Assembly (NCBI GenBank): GCA_043800975.1
Contig: JAZDMK010000119.1
Location: 1 to 10,374 of the forward strand
Reading direction: 5' to 3'
Source: JAZDMK01 sp043800975
Lineage (GTDB): Bacteria > Bacteroidota > Bacteroidia > Bacteroidales > JAHJDW01
DNA length: 10,374 bases
The position numbers and the translations under genes are program-made. The notes beneath the pieces are model-generated. The model searched no databases, had not been told where the DNA came from, and worked only from the letters and a program-made list of their open reading frames with translations. Positions 1 to 6,208 of this stretch are shown one piece after another; positions within the stretch are counted from its first letter, which is position 1, and the number at the start of each line of letters is the position of its first letter.

Positions 1-80
1 CAGCTTTGTATGAAATCCAATGCGCAAAGGCATATTAAACTTTCTTGAAAATTATTAAAAAGGACGCGCATTAAAGGGTG

Positions 81-375
81 CGAGATTAGAAAACAAGTTG
101 CGTTTACAGGGCAGGCAATGAGCTAAGAAAAAAGTGTTTGACGAACGAAGTGAGGAGTTTTTTTTCGGGACAGAACGCAACGTAGTTTTCTCGAGCAGTC
201 TTTATAGCGCTAGACTTTCTTTGGGCTCCACCTTTTCTTTTGGCGATGAAAAGAAAAGGTGGAATTGGCGCGGCGATTGCGCCGCCGCGCAACATGGCTT
301 GTGTGGGGCACAAGAATAATATCTAAAGAAAAGGTTGGATTTATGTAGCGCCAGCGGGTGTAGCGAAAAGCCCGC
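81..375. repeat. Hairpin-rich intergenic block (REP/MITE-like or structured RNA)
   Basis: No credible gene lies in bases 1-566; the short open frames there have no recognisable protein features and overlap the stem-loops. The block holds a succession of inverted repeats. A long imperfect one pairs GAAAAC and GTTGCGTT (89-104) with AACGCAAC and GTTTTC (174-190). Then come AGTCT/AGACT (197-216), a 15-bp perfect stem (227-263), an 8-bp GC stem GCGCGGCG/CGCCGCGC (268-290, 7-nt loop), CTTGTG/CACAAG (298-314, 5-nt loop) and GCGGG/CCCGC (354-375). This density of stems is directly visible. Whether it is a dispersed repeat family, a structured transcript or the terminator region of a gene upstream of the window cannot be told from one copy. 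Bases 376-539 show nothing further that I can name. Confidence 0.55.
227..263. repeat. 15-bp perfect stem-loop
   Basis: The arms TCCACCTTTTCTTTT (227-241) and AAAAGAAAAGGTGGA (249-263) are exact reverse complements around the 7-nt loop GGCGATG. It is the strongest single hairpin in the window. No T-tract follows on the plus strand, so it is not a textbook intrinsic terminator. Confidence 0.75.
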
Positions 376-539
376 AGCAAAACGGAAAATGAAAACACAT
401 TAAGTATTTCTTTTGATTTCATAAATTAACGTATTGTGTATGCATTGATACTTGCAGCTTTCCGTATTGCGAGGACTTATAGCGGAACACGCGGTGACAC
501 GAAGTGGCAGGCGCCAAAATATTTATCCCCGGAATATTG

Positions 540-547
540 TAATTTTG
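540..547 (+). promoter_or_regulatory. Candidate -7 element (TAATTTTG)
   Basis: TAATTTTG is an exact match to the Bacteroidota -7 consensus TAnnTTTG and lies 19 bp before the ATG at 567. It would start transcription near 554 and give a leader of about a dozen bases. No good -33 TTTG is seen at the expected distance, so this is a consensus match only. Confidence 0.4.
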
Positions 548-566
548 CAATCCTAAATTTTGTTCC

Positions 567-2030
567 ATGATTGAACTTTCAAAAACTGTTAAGAATGCAG
601 ATGTGGTTAAAAAAACCGCAAAGCATTTTCACGATAAAAAAATTGTACTTCCTACCTTCGCGCAAATGCGCAACCCAGCCCTGATTCCTGATGCCGTGAA
701 AGCTGAATTAAAGAATATCGGTTTGTGGGATCTGCATCCGCTTAATCTTTTCCGCATTTCGTGGATGAACGAACCCATTGAAAAAGGCGGGCAGTTTGGC
801 GATGTGAATTACATTGAACTACCCAAAAGCATTACCGGCGTGGATGCCCGTATTTCATTAATGCTGGGTAAATTTTTCCCGACCGGTGCACACAAAGTGG
901 GCGCAGCCTATGGATGCCTTGTTCCGAGAATTGTAACGGGAGAATTCGATCCTACTTTTCATAAAGCCGTTTGGCCATCCACCGGGAACTACTGTCGTGG
1001 CGGTGCTTTCGACAGTTACCTGATGGGCGTTACGGCCGTTGCCATTCTTCCTGAAGAAATGAGCCGCGAACGTTTTGAATGGCTGAAACAAATCGGCGCC
1101 GAAGTGATTGCCACGCCCGGCTGCGAATCGAACGTGAAAGAAATATATGATGAATGCTGGAACATTCGCAAAAACCGGAAAGACTGCGTTATCTTCAATC
1201 AGTTTGATGAATTCGGAAATCCCTGCTGGCACTACAATGTAACAGGTCCGGCGCTGGAACAGGTTTTCAACAAAATGAAAAAGCAGAAAAGCAGACTCGC
1301 GGCTTATGTTTCTGCTACAGGCTCTGCAGGCACCATTGCGGCTGGCGACTATCTGAAAACATTATACCCGAACATGAAGATCACTGCTTCCGAAGCGCTG
1401 CAGTGCCCTACCCTTCTGATGAACGGTTTCGGCGGCCACCGCATTGAGGGCATTGGCGACAAACATGTTCCATGGATTCATAATGTGCGCAACACAGATC
1501 TGGTAACGGCGATCGATGATGAAGACTGCATGCGTATACTGCGTTTGTTCAACGAACCCGAAGGAAAAGAAATTCTTTCTTCGCTGGGCGTGAATGATGA
1601 AATCATTTCAAGATTGGGATTGCTGGGAATTTCCGGGATCGGCAATTTGTTGTCGGCAATAAAAATCGCAAAATATTATGAGTTGACATCTGATGATGTA
1701 ATCCTTACCATTGCTACTGATTCCGCTGAAATGTACGGATCACGCCTGGAAGAACTTTCCCTTGATTACGGCCCCTACACACGCCTGCAAGCCACATTGG
1801 ATAAAGGTAAATGCCTGGACGGTACCCGCGCAGACACAATGAAAGAATTGACTTACAACGATCGCAAAGCCATCCACAATCTGAAATATTTCACTTGGGT
1901 TGAGCAGCAGGGAAAAGAAATTGCTGATTTGAACCGACTTTGGTACGATCAGGATTTCTGGCCCGAAATGTTTGCTATGACGGATTTGTGGGATAAGATG
2001 ATTGTTGAGTTTAATGCTCTTTCGAAGTAA
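567..2030 (+). CDS. Fold-type-II PLP-dependent enzyme (cysteine synthase/TrpB-like superfamily), specificity unknown
   Basis: The 487-residue protein has the landmarks of the cysteine synthase/threonine dehydratase superfamily. The presumed PLP-Schiff-base lysine is K110 in PTGAHKVG. STGNYCRGG (138-146) stands at the substrate-loop position. ATGSAGT (250-256) is in the phosphate-cup region, GHRIEGIGDKHVPW (290-303) resembles the CysK HKIQGIG segment, and ATDSAEMYGSRL (383-394) resembles the terminal DS-x-E-x-Y motif. Residues from about 395 to the end are an extra C-terminal stretch, making it longer than typical CysK (about 320) or YgeX (about 400). The loop reads STGNYCRGG rather than the TDGNHGRG type of diaminopropionate ammonia-lyase, so I do not call it YgeX. 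It probably catalyses beta-elimination or beta-replacement on an amino acid; the substrate is unknown. The ATG at 567 follows a candidate -7 box and has no Shine-Dalgarno site. The gene converges on ygeW and looks more GC-rich than the genes to its right. Confidence 0.85.
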   Translation: MIELSKTVKNADVVKKTAKHFHDKKIVLPTFAQMRNPALIPDAVKAELKNIGLWDLHPLNLFRISWMNEPIEKGGQFGDVNYIELPKSITGVDARISLMLGKFFPTGAHKVGAAYGCLVPRIVTGEFDPTFHKAVWPSTGNYCRGGAFDSYLMGVTAVAILPEEMSRERFEWLKQIGAEVIATPGCESNVKEIYDECWNIRKNRKDCVIFNQFDEFGNPCWHYNVTGPALEQVFNKMKKQKSRLAAYVSATGSAGTIAAGDYLKTLYPNMKITASEALQCPTLLMNGFGGHRIEGIGDKHVPWIHNVRNTDLVTAIDDEDCMRILRLFNEPEGKEILSSLGVNDEIISRLGLLGISGIGNLLSAIKIAKYYELTSDDVILTIATDSAEMYGSRLEELSLDYGPYTRLQATLDKGKCLDGTRADTMKELTYNDRKAIHNLKYFTWVEQQGKEIADLNRLWYDQDFWPEMFAMTDLWDKMIVEFNALSK

Positions 2031-2043
2031 AGGTACGAGGACC

Positions 2044-2103
2044 GAAGACCGAAGCCAGAAGCTGGAAATGGAAAGCGTTCGCACAAGCCAGCGCCTTCTG
2101 GAT
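2044..2103. repeat. 60-bp direct repeat, copy 1
   Basis: This 60-bp unit recurs at 2135-2194 with two substitutions (C2056/T2147 and G2077/T2168) and a period of 91 bp. Inside it CCAGAAG-CTGG (2055-2065) pairs with CCAG-CGC-CTTCTGG (2088-2101), a 7 + 4 bp stem with a 3-nt bulge. No T-tract follows. It sits just after the stop codon of the PLP-enzyme gene. Confidence 0.85.
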
Positions 2104-2115
2104 TAGGATGCCGGA

Positions 2116-2134
2116 TGACCAATTCACTTGGTCA
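2116..2134. repeat. 7-bp perfect palindrome between the direct repeats
   Basis: TGACCAA (2116-2122) and TTGGTCA (2128-2134) are exact reverse complements around TTCAC. The hairpin exactly abuts the second 60-bp repeat, so the region reads repeat, spacer with hairpin, repeat. Confidence 0.7.
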
Positions 2135-2194
2135 GAAGACCGAAGCTAGAAGCTGGAAATGGAAAGCTTTCGCACAAGCCAGCGCCTTCTGGAT
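2135..2194. repeat. 60-bp direct repeat, copy 2
   Basis: It is 58/60 identical to 2044-2103. The substitution in the left stem arm turns a C:G pair into a T:G pair (G:U in RNA), so the hairpin is kept in a transcript. The other change falls in the loop. Bases 2195-2310, after this copy, hold no gene; I note only the small palindrome AGGT-ACG-ACCT near 2264-2274. Confidence 0.85.
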
Positions 2195-2310
2195 GAACAA
2201 TACAGTCCTGACGGGACGGCCTATTGGTAAAAACGAAAAGAAAAACATAAAAAAAGTGCCGCTAGGTACGACCTATTAAAAAATGGGAGGACCTGAGACG
2301 GGAAATTGTT

Positions 2311-2346
2311 GCAGTGGCAGTAGCAGTGGCAGTGGTTGTAGCAGTT
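2311..2346. repeat. Degenerate GCAGTR hexamer array
   Basis: Six 6-bp units follow one another: GCAGTG, GCAGTA, GCAGTG, GCAGTG, GTTGTA, GCAGTT. They decay into a run of CAGTA/TCAGT words up to about 2380. It is non-coding low-complexity sequence in the gap between convergent genes. Confidence 0.75.
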
Positions 2347-2416
2347 ATCAGTAAACAGTATTCAGTAATCGGCGATCAGTTTTTATTACTTTATGGTTTT
2401 TGAGAACGCAGATGAC

Positions 2417-2464
2417 ACAGATCAGACTGATGATCACAGATAAAAAAGATCAGTGTAAATCTGT
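2417..2464. repeat. Imperfect inverted repeat of ACAGAT/ATCAGT words
   Basis: ACAGAT (2417-2422) and ACTGAT (2426-2431) pair with ATCAGT (2449-2454) and ATCTGT (2459-2464). The surrounding DNA keeps repeating CAGAT, ATCAG and CAGTG words through about 2490. Sequence of this look is, from memory, common between Bacteroidota genes; no database check was possible. Confidence 0.5.
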
Positions 2465-2546
2465 AACATCAGTGTTATCAGTGTTCAGAATTATTTAATG
2501 CAGAACTTTACGCTCTTCGGTCTGCTTAGCTTTTCGGCTTCTTTAA

Positions 2547-2585
2547 CACATAGTTCACATAGGAATTTTGCACATAGGCACATAG
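2547..2585. repeat. Four CACATAG repeats
   Basis: CACATAG occurs at 2547, 2556, 2571 and 2579, with unequal spacers. It is one of several unrelated short repeats packed into this gap. Confidence 0.65.
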
Positions 2586-2626
2586 AAAAAATACAAAGCA
2601 CTAAGTCTTGAATCAGGAGAAAAAAA

Positions 2627-2658
2627 CTCAATAACTTAATAACCTAATAACTCAATAA
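2627..2658. repeat. 8-bp tandem array CYYAATAA x4
   Basis: CTCAATAA, CTTAATAA, CCTAATAA and CTCAATAA follow head to tail without gaps. The array ends three bases before the ygeW stop codon (complement of 2662-2664), so it forms the immediate 3' flank of the ygeY-ygeW transcript. Confidence 0.8.
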
Positions 2659-2661
2659 CTA

Positions 2662-3849
2662 CTACAGAACTCTCTTCACGCCTTTGTTACTAAGATCAGC
2701 GAGTATTTCAGCAGGATTTGCAAAGCGGTTTACAAACATCATGGCTGCGATAACGTATGGTTTGAAGCCAGCTTCCACGTACGTTTGCAAACGATAACGT
2801 TCAAAAACGGAATCCTGCACTTCCCCTTCTATACAGGAAACGCCCGATATATCTGCAGGCAGACAGTGCATATACAAAGCTTTACCATCCTTCGTCAATT
2901 TCATTTTCGCTTCATCGCATTCCCAGTTTTTGTATTTAGCGTTGTTTTCAAGACATTCTTTTTCGAGGTCTTTTAAGCCATGTGCATCACTTTTCCTTAA
3001 CAAATCCGTACGGCGCTGCATCACATGAAAAGGCGCCCAGCTCTTAGGATACACAATGTCGGCATCTTTGAATGCGTCTTCCATCGATTCGGAAACAGAA
3101 AATTTTCCACCATTCTGTGCAGCCTGCTTTCCAGATAATTCAATAACTTCAGGAATCAGATCATATCCTTTCGGATACGCCAGTGAAACATCCATTCCAT
3201 ATCGCGTCATCAGTCCGATGATGCCCTGCGGCACTGACAGCGGCTTTCCATAGCTCGGCGAATACGCCCAGGTCATTGCAATTTTTTTACCTTTCAGATT
3301 TTCCAGCGATCCAAAGTAATTTTTAAGATGCATTAAATCAGCCATCGACTGTGTCGGATGATCGATATCACACTGCAGGTTAACGATACCGGGTCTTTGC
3401 GGCAGCACGCCATTTTTGAAACCATCGTCCAATGCATCGCCTACTTCACGCATGTATGTATTACCGGCACCGAGATACATATCATCTCGAATTCCGATAA
3501 TGTCAGTCATAAAGGAAATCATATTGGCTGTTTCACGAACGGTTTCGCCGTGCGCGATCTGCGATTTGGTTTCATCCATATCCTGCACTTCAAGCCCCAA
3601 CAGGTTTGCAGCAGATGCAAACGAAAAACGGGTGCGTGTTGAATTGTCACGGAATATTGAAACTGCGAGACCTGAATCAAAACAACGGGTAGAAATATTT
3701 TCACCACGTAAAGCCTTTAATGTTTCAGCAACCTGAATTAAAAGTTCCAGTTCTTCTTTTGATTTTTCCCAGGTAAGCAGGAAGTCTTTTCCAAACATGG
3801 AATTCTTATGCTTTGCGCATTCTGAAATGAGAGATTGAATGTTTTTCAT
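2662..3849 (-). CDS. ygeW: YgeW-family knotted carbamoyltransferase
   Basis: This 395-residue protein belongs to the aspartate/ornithine transcarbamylase fold. The carbamoyl-phosphate loop is FRDNSTRTRFSF (66-77, with S70-T71-R72-T73-R74). DHPTQ (163-167) and MHCLPA (327-332) are further active-site signatures of the family. The length, the long N-terminal half and the pairing with ygeY point to YgeW, a knotted transcarbamylase whose amino-group substrate is not firmly established. In E. coli and other anaerobes its cluster is linked to 2,3-diaminopropionate and purine/urate-derived metabolism, where it may act phosphorolytically on a ureido compound to release carbamoyl phosphate (inference). 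It is the second gene of a minus-strand operon, 29 bp after ygeY, and shows no Shine-Dalgarno site. No carbamate kinase is in the window. N-succinylornithine or ornithine carbamoyltransferase are less likely alternatives. Confidence 0.9.
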   Translation of the reverse strand: MKNIQSLISECAKHKNSMFGKDFLLTWEKSKEELELLIQVAETLKALRGENISTRCFDSGLAVSIFRDNSTRTRFSFASAANLLGLEVQDMDETKSQIAHGETVRETANMISFMTDIIGIRDDMYLGAGNTYMREVGDALDDGFKNGVLPQRPGIVNLQCDIDHPTQSMADLMHLKNYFGSLENLKGKKIAMTWAYSPSYGKPLSVPQGIIGLMTRYGMDVSLAYPKGYDLIPEVIELSGKQAAQNGGKFSVSESMEDAFKDADIVYPKSWAPFHVMQRRTDLLRKSDAHGLKDLEKECLENNAKYKNWECDEAKMKLTKDGKALYMHCLPADISGVSCIEGEVQDSVFERYRLQTYVEAGFKPYVIAAMMFVNRFANPAEILADLSNKGVKRVL

Positions 3850-3878
3850 ATAGTGTAATATAATAATGTGTGAGATTT

Positions 3879-5087
3879 TTATTCAGCAAAAAGATATGCA
3901 AACATAGCGTAGAAAGCAGATGCAGCAACAAGATCATCGATTGGAACTTTTTCATTGGGTGCATGTGCCAATACTTCGTTGCCCGGACCAAAGCCAATAA
4001 CGGGGATTTTGTGCATACCGCATATAGTTACTCCATTTGTTGAAAATGTCCATTTGTCCACGATTGGCTTTTTTGAAAATAAATTTTCAAAAGCGGAAAC
4101 GCCCGTCTGTACTGCATAATGATCTTCTTCCAGTTTCCAGGTAGGATAATATTTTTCCATTCCATAACGAACGCCGGTGAATGCTCTGCCATCGTAGTAA
4201 AGAACTTCCGCAACGGCATCCATTCCTTCAATAAGCTGATTTACTTCTGCCATGGCTGATTCCTTGGTTTCACCCCAGGTAAGACGGCGATCTAGATGCA
4301 CACGCGCGTAATCGGAGACAGCACACAGAGAAGGAGATCCTGTTACCATTTCACTGACGGTAACCGTTCCTTTTCCCAGAAATGAATCCGCTTTCAGACG
4401 TTCATTTAATTTTTCAACTTCCAGACAAAAACGGGAAGCCATGTAGATTGCATTTTTTCCGCGTTCGGGCGCTGAGCCATGAGATGACAATCCCTTGAAA
4501 GAAACACGGATTTCCATGCGACCGCGGTGTCCACGGTAAATATTGAGGTTTGTGGGTTCTGTGCTAATGACAAGATCAGGAACAATTTTTTCTTCTTCGA
4601 TTAAATACTTCCAGCAAAGTCCGTCACAATCTTCTTCCATGACACTTCCAACAAAATAAAGCGTCACATCTTTATCATAACCAAGTTCTTTTAAAATTTT
4701 TCCGGCAGTAACAAATGCAGCCGGTCCGCCTTCCTGGTCAACGGTTCCGCGACCATGCACAAAACCGTCTTTAATCAATCCCGAGAAGGGATCCAAATCC
4801 CAGTTATCGGGATTACCAACATCCACGGTATCCATGTGGCCATCAAAAGCCAGGATTTTTTTCCCGTTTCCGATACGGCCAATTACATTGCCAATTGCAT
4901 CCATCCGCACTTCATCAAAACCAGCCGCTTTCATTTGAGCAACCAGCTTGTGCTGTACATCGCCCTCATCCATGCTGACAGATTTGATTTTCACAAGATC
5001 CGATAGATTTTTTGCTGTAAACTCACCGTATGCTTTCGCTTTTTCAAGAACAGCAGCTGAAGCAGCTTGAATTTCTTCTTTATTCAT
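3879..5087 (-). CDS. ygeY: YgeY-family M20 metallohydrolase
   Basis: The 402-residue protein is an M20 di-zinc amidohydrolase/peptidase. Visible ligands and catalytic residues are H84 and D86 in FDGHMDTVD, D117 in GRGTVDQEGG, E151 (general base) and E152 in VMEEDCDG, E177 in STEPTN, and H375 in LAHAPNE. Residues 186-300 form the inserted lid/dimerisation domain (RGHRGRMEI, SSHGSAPERG). Family members are named 'selenium metabolism-linked hydrolase' from gene co-occurrence, and in enterobacteria and clostridia they accompany ygeW and ygeX. The real substrate is uncertain; an N-acyl or N-carbamoyl amino acid is plausible. It is the promoter-proximal gene of the minus-strand operon, begins at the complement of 5085-5087, and has a candidate -7 box about 20 bp upstream. 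Related M20 enzymes (ArgE, DapE) are alternatives, but pairing with YgeW favours YgeY. Confidence 0.88.
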   Translation of the reverse strand: MNKEEIQAASAAVLEKAKAYGEFTAKNLSDLVKIKSVSMDEGDVQHKLVAQMKAAGFDEVRMDAIGNVIGRIGNGKKILAFDGHMDTVDVGNPDNWDLDPFSGLIKDGFVHGRGTVDQEGGPAAFVTAGKILKELGYDKDVTLYFVGSVMEEDCDGLCWKYLIEEEKIVPDLVISTEPTNLNIYRGHRGRMEIRVSFKGLSSHGSAPERGKNAIYMASRFCLEVEKLNERLKADSFLGKGTVTVSEMVTGSPSLCAVSDYARVHLDRRLTWGETKESAMAEVNQLIEGMDAVAEVLYYDGRAFTGVRYGMEKYYPTWKLEEDHYAVQTGVSAFENLFSKKPIVDKWTFSTNGVTICGMHKIPVIGFGPGNEVLAHAPNEKVPIDDLVAASAFYAMFAYLFAE

Positions 5088-5107
5088 TACAAATAATTTT
5101 AATGGTG

Positions 5108-5115
5108 CAAAGTTA
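5108..5115 (-). promoter_or_regulatory. Candidate -7 element for ygeY-ygeW
   Basis: Read on the minus strand the bases are TAACTTTG, an exact TAnnTTTG match, ending 20 bp before the ygeY start codon. The whole ygeY/ribD divergent region is only 53 bp, so this box and the ribD box share it. Confidence 0.45.
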
Positions 5116-5127
5116 ACTCAAAAAATG

Positions 5128-5135
5128 TATTTTTG
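5128..5135 (+). promoter_or_regulatory. Candidate -7 element for ribD
   Basis: TATTTTTG matches TAnnTTTG exactly and ends 5 bp before the ribD ATG at 5141. Transcription would start at or next to the start codon, implying a leaderless or nearly leaderless mRNA. There is no room for an FMN riboswitch between this box and ribD. Confidence 0.45.
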
Positions 5136-5140
5136 AAGTA

Positions 5141-6208
5141 ATGAACCAGCATGAGACATACATGAGGCGTTGTCTGGAACTTGCCGAAAAAGGTTTTGGG
5201 CACACTGCTCCAAACCCTATGGTGGGCGCCCTGTTGCTTCATAGCAACGATATTATCGGCGAAGGTTTTCACCAGGAATATGGTAAAGCGCATGCAGAAG
5301 TAAATGCTATAAATAATGTAAATGACAAATCGCTTCTACCAGAATCAACTTTGTATGTCAGTCTCGAACCCTGCAATCATCAAGGGAAAACGCCACCCTG
5401 CACCGAACTAATTATTGAATCAGGTATTAAAAAAGTAGTTATTGGCACAACCGATTCGCACAGTATTGTTAATGGCAGAGGAATTGAAAATTTAACATTG
5501 CATGGCATCGAAGTAATTGCCGGAGTGCTTGAAAATGAATGCCGGCAGGTCAATCGCCGTTTTTTTACTTTTCATGAAAACAAACGACCCTACATTATAT
5601 TAAAGTGGGCTCAAACGAAAGATTATTTTTTAGACCGAATCAGAAAAGTTAACGATCCTCAACAACCCAACTGGATCATTCCTGAATCGCTTAGAACAAT
5701 GGTTCATAAATGGAGAAGCGAGGAACAGGCCATTCTTGTGGGCAGTAAAACCGTGCTCTGCGATAACCCAATGCTGACAACACGTTTGTGGCCTGGTAAA
5801 AATCCGTTACGTATCGTACTTGATCCTGATACGATCCTTCCGGAATCTCTTCAGATTTTTTCGGAGGAAGCGCAAACGCTTGTCTATTCCAAATCATCTA
5901 AACTTTACAACCAATCGAACATTGTCTCTCGAACGCTTCCATTTGGTTCAGAGCTGGCTCGTCAGATGCTTGATGATTTGCATTCACGCAGGATTCAGTC
6001 TTTAATCGTGGAAGGCGGTTTGCAAACTTTACAATTATTTATTGAAAATAATCTCTGGGACGAAGCGAGAATATTTACGGGGAGTCTTTCTTTTAAGGAA
6101 GGCATTCCTGCACCAAAAATCTTCGGCAAAAAAATTGAATCTCGCTCCTTTGAATCCGCATCTCTGGATATTCTGATAAATTCTTCCAATACATTTTTCG
6201 ACAAATGA
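5141..6208 (+). CDS. ribD: Riboflavin biosynthesis protein RibD (deaminase/reductase)
   Basis: A bifunctional cytosolic enzyme of riboflavin synthesis. The N-terminal zinc deaminase acts on 2,5-diamino-6-ribosylamino-4(3H)-pyrimidinone 5'-phosphate, and the C-terminal domain reduces the product with NADPH. The 355 residues match the usual length. The deaminase shows APNPMVGA (23-30), HAE (51-53; H51 zinc ligand, E53 proton shuttle) and PCNHQGKTPPC (77-87; C78 and C87 zinc ligands). The reductase domain runs from about residue 148, with RPYIILKWAQTKD, VGSKTVLCDNPMLTTR (200-215) and LIVEGGLQT (288-296). The ATG at 5141 directly follows a -7 box and lacks a Shine-Dalgarno site. The last four bases overlap the start of the transporter gene (ATGA), which indicates translational coupling. 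Other rib genes are not in the window. Confidence 0.95.
   Translation: MNQHETYMRRCLELAEKGFGHTAPNPMVGALLLHSNDIIGEGFHQEYGKAHAEVNAINNVNDKSLLPESTLYVSLEPCNHQGKTPPCTELIIESGIKKVVIGTTDSHSIVNGRGIENLTLHGIEVIAGVLENECRQVNRRFFTFHENKRPYIILKWAQTKDYFLDRIRKVNDPQQPNWIIPESLRTMVHKWRSEEQAILVGSKTVLCDNPMLTTRLWPGKNPLRIVLDPDTILPESLQIFSEEAQTLVYSKSSKLYNQSNIVSRTLPFGSELARQMLDDLHSRRIQSLIVEGGLQTLQLFIENNLWDEARIFTGSLSFKEGIPAPKIFGKKIESRSFESASLDILINSSNTFFDK

Noticed and set aside
1..48. Possible C-terminal end of a plus-strand gene running in from the left (stops in two frames at 36-38 and 46-48)
   Set aside because: Only 11-15 codons are visible and neither short peptide is recognisable, so the frame cannot be chosen.
134..422. 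Three short open frames (61-70 codons) on both strands
   Set aside because: They lie across the hairpin block, have biased repetitive composition and no recognisable domain, and no start context supports them.
567..2030. Diaminopropionate ammonia-lyase (YgeX)
   Set aside because: The neighbourhood suggests it, but the substrate loop and the length do not fit; a general PLP-enzyme call is safer.
2055..2101. Intrinsic terminator for the PLP-enzyme gene
   Set aside because: The stem has a long loop and a bulge and no T-tract follows it.
2044..2194. CRISPR-like array
   Set aside because: There are only two copies, the unit is 60 bp with a 31-bp spacer that is itself palindromic, and no cas genes are near.
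5088..5140. FMN riboswitch upstream of ribD
   Set aside because: The 53-bp gap is too short for the RFN element and lacks its conserved G-rich segments.
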